From Chrysaora quinquecirrha (Eukaryota > Cnidaria > Scyphozoa > Semaeostomeae > Pelagiidae): a stretch of DNA of 64,000 nucleotides. Below are positions 55,918 through 64,000 of the stretch, piece after piece. Position 1 is the stretch's first letter; every line of letters begins with the position of its first letter. Below the pieces are notes generated by a model. The model saw nothing but the letters and a program-made list of their open reading frames with translations. It did not search any database and was not told the origin of the DNA. The stretch is taken from assembly GCA_014526335.1 (NCBI GenBank), contig JACTAT010000021.1, positions 2,244,195-2,308,194 of the forward strand, given 5' to 3'. A program made the position numbers and the translations under genes.

Positions 55918-57105
55918 TTAGGGCCCTGACCAAACGATCAAACATTGTTTGTCAATCATTTCATGCTTGTCAAGCAATGCCTGAGTGTTTAGCCACGTCG
56001 CAAAACAATGCTTGACAAGCGAAAAGAAGAAAAACTTCAAGTTCACAAACATTTTAGGGCCTGGCAAACGATCAAACATTGTTTGTCAATCATTTGGTGC
56101 TTTTCAAGCGATGTTTGAGCGTTTAAGGACTTCGCAAAACAATGCTTGACACGTGAAAAGAAGCAAAACTTGATGCAAGTAGACAAACATTTTAGGCCGT
56201 AGCTAAACGATCAAAGTCACATCTGGCTACGTCACAAAACATTGTTTTGGAAACAGAATTCACTCAGCAATGTTTTTTGAAAAAATTTACAAACATTTAG
56301 TGCTTAAATTAAGCAAAAAAATGTTTGATGAGTAATATTACGTTTTGAAGCCAAACATTATGTTTGACAAGCAAATTTCAAATGTTTGAATACAATGTTT
56401 GGTCACTTGTCCAGTGCCTTATGTCTGACGAAAGCAATATGTTTGATTATATGTTTGGCAAACATTCTTTTTGACGTGGCCGAATGATAAAACAGTTTGC
56501 TTGCCAAACAGATTTCAAGTGTTTGACAAACAATGTTTGGTCACTTGTCCAGTGCCTTATGCCTGACGAAAGAAAGCAATATGTTTGATTAAATGTTTTT
56601 GCAAACAATTTTTTTGTGACGTGGCCGAAAGATGAAATAGTTTGCTTGCCAAACAAATTTCCAATGTTTGACAAACAATGTTTGATCGTTTGTCCAGGGC
56701 CTAAAAGCTTGAATATCTTTGTCAACAAGGTTTAAAAGCCCTGGCCAAACGATCAAACATTGTTGCTCCAACATTTGAGATTTGCTTGTTGAGCTAAATG
56801 TTTGACCGTTTGACCACATCCAAAAACATTGCTCTTCCAACTTTTTTTGTTTGCATGAAGCAAAAAATGTTTGTGAACCTTTTCAAAACATCACGCCACA
56901 AATTTGGTTACTTTTCTTGTTGAGCAATGTTTTTGGATGTGGCCAAACGGTCAAGCAAATTTTAAATGTTGCACCAACAATGTTCGATCGTTTGGCCAGA
57001 GCCTAAAACACATTAAGCAATTCTGCTTGTTGACTTGGCAAAAGATCAAACATTGCTTGTAAAGCAAATCTCAACTGTTTAACCAAAATTGTTTGATCGT
57101 TTGGA
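55918..57105. repeat. Array of foldback MITE copies, GGCCAAACGATCAAACATTG family
   Basis: Left termini occur at about 55920, 56053, 56194 and 56740. Right termini occur at about 56400, 56535, 56690, 57000 and 57105. The segments 56404-56545 and 56545-56700 are direct near-duplicates (CACTTGTCCAGTGCCTTATG). This is the densest cluster in the window. Confidence 0.8.
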
Positions 57106-60100
57106 CGAGAGTTAACATATATGTGATGGATGCCAGCAAGAGCATGACGGGATCTGAAAGCCATGACGATCTCTTATCAGTCTCTGATTCGCAGGAAAAA
57201 AGCGATTCATAAAATGTCCTGATTTTGATCAGTAAAGTTGATATAATTTTGCCTCGAGCCTGTCTTAAGCGTAAATGAAAGACAAAAATGAGAAAATAAC
57301 TTTTTGAAATTTATCACCACAAGCTGTGGGGTCTGAAATTCGTGTTTTAAAATTGTGGCCTAGCCATTGTCTCAGCATGTGAACCTCAAATTGGTTGGTT
57401 ATCGAAAGGAAAGACAAAAAATACAACACAAGGAGAGACAACTAAAAACAGATCTTTTGTTTCTAAACTTCTTTTTGACTGAGTAATAAATGAATCGGAG
57501 TATGCTGTATCCGAATCGGGCAGGGCGTGCTTTGCATACATTGAAATTAGCTGGGATTTCGCTCAAAGCTTCTCAAAACCTGACGGTTCATTAACATTGC
57601 TTGGCAAACATCATTCCTGTATTACGCAATGTCCCGCGGAGGGGGTACTGAATATAATGTGGGTATATGTATGTATTTGCCGCCTATATGGGCGGGTTTT
57701 CGGCCCTGAAATTCTCTAAATTTGGCATGATTTAACCCAAAACCCTTAGAGATACCGAAACCCCATATCAGAGGGTGGTAAATTGCAGAAAACTCAGAAT
57801 GTTACCTTATTTGTGTCAGAATAATGTAGAATAATGTTAAAATCGCGTCGATGTTCTTAGTAAATTACAAGTAATTATAAGGCCTAGAAAGCCTTGTTGC
57901 TCTGATATTCCTGGATGGGTTGGTAAAATCTGAATGGCACTCTCCTTAATGTAGTGACCAGTTCTAGTGTCTAGTTATACAGGTAGCATATAGCATAAAA
58001 CAGCATAGCATAGCAGAATCTGAGATCCTCTTCCTCCTTATATGTGTATTTGAATGACCCTAAGAGGGAGCCTAATATAGGGGTACCAGTAGCCGTGAAA
58101 CTGCGAAGTAATCACCTCAAAGCCCCTTCATTAGGACTTCGTTACACAGCTAGCGGCACCGCACACAGTAGACCCAATTTAACCTCATTCATGGGGAAAT
58201 AATGAAGGTTTACGAAGGTAGCTACTTGCCCCTCTACGTCAAAAGACGCTGCCGTATTCATAAAACCTTAAACTGGTGTAAATACACAACAAAAGACGAA
58301 GGACTCATCTTATTCTGAAGTTGCAAGTCGTAGACAAAACTCTGCAAGGCCCGTAAGCCGCACGCAAAATTGGGACACGAGCCGTGAAGCCGCAAGCCTA
58401 TAATACGCTCTCCTACGATGCAAAAGTAGCGAATGTCGCTAGACGCTGAATCAACCTACGCACTGAAACGCTATTCTTAGCTCCCTGTCTTTTCAGCATT
58501 GTTTAATAACGCTTGAAAACTTCATTCTATATATATACATAGTTGTTCCTTTGGCAAGCATGAAATATTTGAATAAGCAAATGTTGTATAAGGGTTTTAT
58601 ATACATAAGAACGTATAAAGCAATAAGAATATAAGAAACAAAAGACCAACTAAAAAATAAATATTGGACTTTTCAATTGGTTGTAATCAAAATAGAAAGA
58701 TGTATTTGGTTAAAGTTTTTCGAATAAAAATATGAGCGATATTTTAGCCTTCATGTAGCCTCAAACGAATGGTAGTTTTAGGCCGCACGCATGCTACAAT
58801 ATTTGCATTCCAAGGCCTTGATCAGGAGCTGAGATGGTGGCCTGGGTCATGAAGTAAGCAAGCAGACAATCGTATTTGTTAACACAGTTCGGGCTTCGAG
58901 AAAGCGACGCAACTAGTATGAGCGGAATATCCAAGTGCGCGGCTCGTGACAAACAAAAATACGAAACTTTTGTAGAGAACTCTTTTTGACAGATACTTAT
59001 ACTCTCTAGACATACTAAAGGAGTTTCAGCCAGTGCGTCATTGCAGCTACCGCTTTAGGTTGTTGTTGTTGTCAAAAGGCTGCTCAAACATTTCAAGGGT
59101 ACGAGATTCAGTGTAGCGAATTGGTGCGGCTGTCGGTCTAGATTTTATGAGTGGAACATCAGACTCGTGTAATCAGACTACCCAGAAACGTCGCTCTCCT
59201 AGTGCTAGCAGTGCTAGTGTTTTTGATAGCGTAATTACAGCGTTTAACCCGAGTTACCGTACTAACAGCGCTTAACCCTAGTTTTTGGAACTGTCCCGCC
59301 AGTCTGTATTTACCATCGTTCGACTGCAAGGTACAAATAGGCCCATATATGAAAGAGCACAGAGAAACAATAAGCTTAACATGTCTAATCTGTAGGCCTC
59401 TTGACCTAAGAGTTGCGCAGTAAATAATAAATCCCGTCTATATTTTACGCTTGGGAGACATCTAACTTCGCTTTATTAAGTGCAGTTTCAGTGGTTTAAT
59501 TCGGCTGTCGAGGTAGTTTTCTATTGCGGGAAGAACTGAAAGGCATCGCCATGTTTGGGTTAGCGTGGAATGCGGGTTAGGCGAGTTTGCGAATCGATAA
59601 ATGAGAGAATTAGGGCATGGTTTCAATTCAAAGACTTTTTAGTTGTTTATGCATGAGTTATGCAATCAATAACGTAAGGGATTTTGAAACTTAGTACAAG
59701 CTTTTTCTGTGTTCGCAGACTTTCTTGTAAGACAGGAATGGAACGATTTTTGATTGATATAACAAACATTTAAATTAACTTTAATTATGGGCGATAGTTT
59801 GAAGAAAAAGCTCACCGGTAGTGAAGAAGAACACCAACTCCTCGCTTCTCCAATTATCTTGATACTTTGGGGAACTTCAGCTGTGATCAAAATAGAAAAA
59901 AATCAAGTATGAATGTTCAGAATCTATAAACGTCCACGTTTAAAATTTACAAAACTCCGAATGTCAGAATCTTTGATCCTTTCGATACAGTTACGGTTCG
60001 CTTAATCATTTCTTAGGCTACAGCCCGCAATCAAAGCTAAGTTCAAACCCATCCCTTTATTGCATACATAAATAAAAGCGGATATTTACCAAGCTGTCCT

Positions 60101-60834
60101 CTCCAAATATAAAGCTCTAATATCCAAGAAATAATGATGATAATACTTCACTTATAGCCGGTAAAAGTTACTGTATCACAATTTAATAACAAACGCGACT
60201 TGCAACATTGTGATAAATCGTTTTTCTTGCTTGACTGACTCCAAATGTGATTTTCTTTTATACTAGAACATTTCAAGACGATTTTCCTTAACCAAAGGCT
60301 CCGTTTAACACAGGGGGTAAACATTTGCGAAATGTTACACAAATTGTATGCATTACCATATCATTTAAAATGCCCGTTTGTTCATTTCCGCCCGCCACTA
60401 CCCCCCTGCAGTCACTCAATGCTCGATTCGATGCATAAAATGCGTTGTTTTCAATGGTAACTATGTTCTTTTAAAATGGATAATACCCTTTGATGCTACT
60501 GAATTTTTTTGTAATAAGTGAACGCTAAAGCCTACCGTTTAAAGTGGAGTACGTTAAAATAATTTGATTCTTAAAGATTTTGCTTCCTTTAGCCTTTATA
60601 TACAATATACAATAGCTACGTCAAAACAACTTGCTAAGCGCTAAATGTGTGAAGGGTATAAAAGAATACAACAATGCAAATACGTATGGCTCTTAAGGGT
60701 CAAGAACGGCTATTGCCGTTGCCCTATGAGTCCCTAAAAAGCTTAGCAGCATTATTAAGTCCTTGCCCAAGGTATTGGGGCAAGTTCCCATTTTCAGGGT
60801 TTACTAACTTATTTTAGAAGTTCTTATATAGAAT
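57106..60834. other. Intergenic region, no gene recognised
   Basis: Short ORFs only. An AGACTTATTAC-type MITE remnant is at 59044-59185 (GGTTGTTGTTGTTGTCAAAA, GAGTGGAACATCAGACTCGT). Stretches near 57650-57780 resemble 52980-53090 (GGGCGGGTTTTCGGCCCTGA versus GGGTGGGTTTTTACCCTGAA). Confidence 0.45.
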
Positions 60835-60925
60835 ATTTGGATTATTAACACCCCCTGATTGAATGTTGTGTTGGGACCACTGAGAACACCAATTTTGCCA
60901 ACATTGAATCGGGTCGGGGGTAAGC
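60835..60925. repeat. Palindromic repeat, CAATGTTGG/CCAACATTG, copy 2
   Basis: Diverged counterpart of 51205-51300, with TTGAATGTTGTGTTGG and CCAACATTGAATCGGG. Confidence 0.6.
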
Positions 60926-61977
60926 ATCTTCACAGTCATAATTTCCAACACAATGGAAGTTTCCCAGCCTTTTCCTTTAATCAGAAGTGTATATCGTGCT
61001 TTAGCAGAATTTGTTGTGACTTTTTCTGAAATTCCATCATCGGTTGGGCCTTTCTGGGCCGAATCATCGATCGACAAGCCAAAATCTCAGATCGCGATCG
61101 CAAGAGCGCGCTCATGTTGACTGCGGCCAACGGGAATCAGTCGCCCCAGAGCCAAGAAAAGTTACGGTCACACGGTCATTGACCGGAGGAAGGTCAGTTA
61201 GAACAAAAGAACATTTGATGCCACACCTAAGACACGCCTATTTTTCATTGTTTAGTGAGGAAGGTTTTCGGCTAGGAGTATTTTGGTCTGGAGGAAGATT
61301 GAACACTTTTCTTGACTCTGAGTCGCCCACTAATCGCAGTAGTAGAACATGCCTAATTTGTGGAACTTTGCGCGGACTAGTTGCCGCCAAGAAGAACTAG
61401 GTGGCAGAGCACTTATTTCTACCGGCCAGTTGCGATGAATTAACTCCAAAAATCGCCGATTAGCAGTCGGCAACTACTTCTGACTGTTAGCAATGTCGAC
61501 ATAAGATGTCTAACTATACAAAGAAATTGATTCTACCATAATCAAATTTGCGAAGATTTAAAATCACGACGACAGCCTCTTATGACCTGGCATCAACTAC
61601 TTTTAACAAATAAAGTATTTCCAACAAAAAGGAGTTATCTTTTCGTTTATTTGAGTAAATTCCTCGTGTAAATCCAGTATTTTACCACAAAACCACTGCA
61701 GCATTGAAAGTAAGAAGCGTCCTGTTTAATAGCATCAAAGAACAACTTTATATTTGGCTGACTGTTTATGAAAATAATTTGCTTTCAAAATATTTAGCAT
61801 TGCAACAGTTATTGTTTTATAATCTCCTTATTTGGCTGGTAATTTATAGAATGTCTTAGCTTAAATAAAAGCACTAATGTTAAAACGAACGCGTAGTTCT
61901 ACATAGCTATCTGCCATTTAGATTTTGACATGGGTCAGACAGAGGATGCAAGGGAGGCAAGCTTTGACAGAAAAAAT

Positions 61978-62290
61978 GATAATGTTGATTCTCATGATTA
62001 CGATGATGATGATGATGATGATGATCATCATCATCATCATCATGATGATGCTTATGATGGTGATGATGATGATTATGATGATGTTGATCATGATCATGAT
62101 CATGATGATCATGATCATGATCATAATGATCATGATGATGATGATGATCATGATCATGATCATGATCATGATCATGATCATGATAGCGGTAATGAATGGG
62201 TGATGATGATGATGATTTTGATAATGATTATGATGGTACGTAATGATTATGATGTTGATACTGACGATTATAATAACGATCTTGATCATG
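61978..62290. repeat. ATG/ATC microsatellite with TGATCA-rich core
   Basis: About 310 bp. Between 62090 and 62185 it is largely repeats of CATGAT, giving a long self-complementary tract. Confidence 0.95.
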
Positions 62291-62884
62291 ACATCCGCAG
62301 AAATCTCGCAGGATTTCGAATGATATTATCTTAAAGTCCTATGGTGGCATTTTCTCTATTTTTACTTGATATTTGTAAATAATATGATAACTGAAGCAGG
62401 GAGTCTCAAAATAAATAAAATTTTCATCCGAATTCAAGATTCTTATCTGAGATTCAAAATCTAGAAAACAGATATTTTGTGTGTGTGTGTCTTTAAAAAA
62501 TGTAGCGTCCAGCAGTGTCAGTAAGTCAGACTCACGAAAACAGGTCTTGAATTGAAGCTTGCTTGTTTGTAGTTGCCTAGTTGCCTAATTGCTTGGGGGG
62601 AATGGGAAGGGGGCTGGAACTGCAGCTAGGATCAAATTGGCGGGGGGGGGCTTCGGAATAAACGGAGGGTTGGCATTTGCATAGGGGTTGTAATATTGAC
62701 GTATTTTTAAATGCTCACGTACAATCCACGGAGCTAAAAGGCAAGTCACTACTGTCGAACTAACTTTAGATAATTTACAATAACAATGCCTATATACGGT
62801 GATAACTTCCATGCATTGTTGTATGTATTATTTACGGATTTCTAAATGTTCAGGTACACTGAGCTAAAGCAAGGCAAGTTCAGA

Positions 62885-63075
62885 ATCAATATTAGTGAAG
62901 GTGAAGGTGAAATTGTGTTTTAGCGCCAGTTGATAGGATCTCAGTAGCAGGTTAACTAATCGAGACCTTGACCCTGGCTGTGACGCTACCGTGGCTGGGC
63001 TCGAACCCTGACCACAATGGGCTCCTGGCACCACGAGTCAGCTGGATTATACCACGAAGCCACAGCACCTTAATA
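62885..63075 (-). repeat. tRNA-derived SINE, best-preserved minus copy
   Basis: On the minus strand it begins GGTGCTGTGGCTTCGTGGTA, has the B-box match GGTTCGAGCCC, then GTTAACCTGCTACTGAGATC and a TTTCACCTTCACCTTCAC tail. Tail and body match fragments at 15155, 16795, 23935, 31490 and 49740. Confidence 0.75.
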
Positions 63076-63436
63076 TTGTTCAGTCTTTAACGAAAAAATG
63101 TTGGAAAGTCTGTCCTAACAATTGTGGACATTGCTTTCGTCTTTCTTATGTATATTAAGAACGCTTGGCCCTTTTATAAATTCTACCTGACATTTCAATC
63201 ATTTCTAGCATTAGCAGCTAAGGAACGTAATGGAACTTATAAGCGTTTCGCTATTATTACACGACAAAAAAGAGCGACCGAGCCGCAAATATTTCTGTAA
63301 TTCGGAATAAAACATAAGTGCACACAACACACGTTGTTGCTGCTTCAAAGGGCACCAACCCCATCCTCACGACAGGCAAACTCCATTTAGGTCTTTCACA
63401 AGCACCTAATGAGCGCCGCAAACATAACACTGGGCC

Positions 63437-63990
63437 AGGTGAATAACGCGGACCCCACGGACCCTGCGGACCTCGCGGACCTGCCTGTTTTGGTCCGCGA
63501 CATGTGGGTCCGCGTTATTCACTTTTACTAGGCCAAAATGAAAAACGCGGACCTTCCGATTCCGTGGACCTTGACATTATTTCTTCATTTCTTCTTGTTA
63601 AGAATTAAAGTACTTCTGATGGCAATTAATTGTCGTATTTATGTTTCTTTTATTAAACGTCAAGCATCACTAAAGCTTTCGTTTATTGTTTGAAAATTTA
63701 GGCCGACTTCGTTATCAAGGAAAATTTCGGTGATCAAAACAGGGCGGTTTTGAAATCTTAGAAAATAAACATAAAGCAAATGTTTTACTTCATCTCCTTC
63801 AATTAAATACTGACCTTTTTTCTCGAGAGTTGACTTCGAGTTAACTTCACTCGACCACGATACGCAATAAGCAAGGTCCACGATCTTGAAGGTCCGCGTT
63901 ATTCATTTTCCCCGTATGCATAGATGAATAACGCGGAACTTCTGATTTCGAGGACCATTGTTCAGTTGTTCAATTCTGTTTTCTTGGCAC
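63437..63990. repeat. Cluster of GAATAACGCGGACC palindromic elements at the window end
   Basis: GTGAATAACGCGGACC at 63438 is inverted as GGTCCGCGTTATTCAC at about 63508-63523. GAAAAACGCGGACCTTCCGA at about 63539 is inverted as AAGGTCCGCGTTATTC near 63890-63905. A third unit (ATGAATAACGCGGAACTTCT) starts near 63924 and runs off the window. Confidence 0.8.
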
Positions 63991-64000
63991 TCGCCACCCT

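Noticed and set aside
61044..61400. 118-codon ORF as a gene
   Set aside because: Composition is Arg/Ser-rich with no domain; it follows a palindromic repeat and lacks supporting exon signals.

Overview
The window is eukaryotic, animal nuclear DNA, most likely from a cnidarian and probably an anthozoan. Genes are split by many phase-consistent GT-AG introns, non-coding DNA is AT-rich and crowded with small inverted-repeat elements, tRNA-derived SINEs and ATG/ATC microsatellites, and the proteins are animal families: ceramide transfer protein, a PRDM9-like SET/zinc-finger protein, a DEG/ENaC channel and a rhodopsin-class GPCR. The taxon is an inference; no ribosomal or mitochondrial marker is present.

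Layout. A five-finger C2HC zinc-finger gene of the ZC2HC1 type is on the minus strand (673-2825). A PRDM9-like gene runs on the plus strand in six exons (7947-20756); its 6.6-kb first intron holds a rearranged, decayed mobile gene resembling FEN1/XPG nucleases, framed by inverted and direct repeats (9632-13714). The gene for ceramide transfer protein (CERT) covers 23043-39291 in 14 exons and can be read end to end as 601 residues. Its second intron contains a nested, intronless DEG/ENaC channel sequence with three frame breaks (26141-27565). The other CERT introns hold several foldback elements. A complete BEL/Pao LTR retrotransposon lies on the minus strand (41967-48031), with two LTRs that look identical, a 4-bp target duplication and broken reading frames. 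A single-exon class A GPCR follows on the minus strand (48346-49356). From 49.4 kb to the end I see no convincing gene, only repeats and microsatellites.

The genes have no operon-like relationship. CERT moves ceramide from ER to Golgi, the PRDM protein is a probable histone methyltransferase, and the GPCR and channel are membrane signalling proteins. The themes linking the window are transposon load inside introns and a recurring pattern of one-base frame breaks, often in short homopolymers. That pattern raises the question of how many 'broken' genes are real and how many reflect assembly indels.
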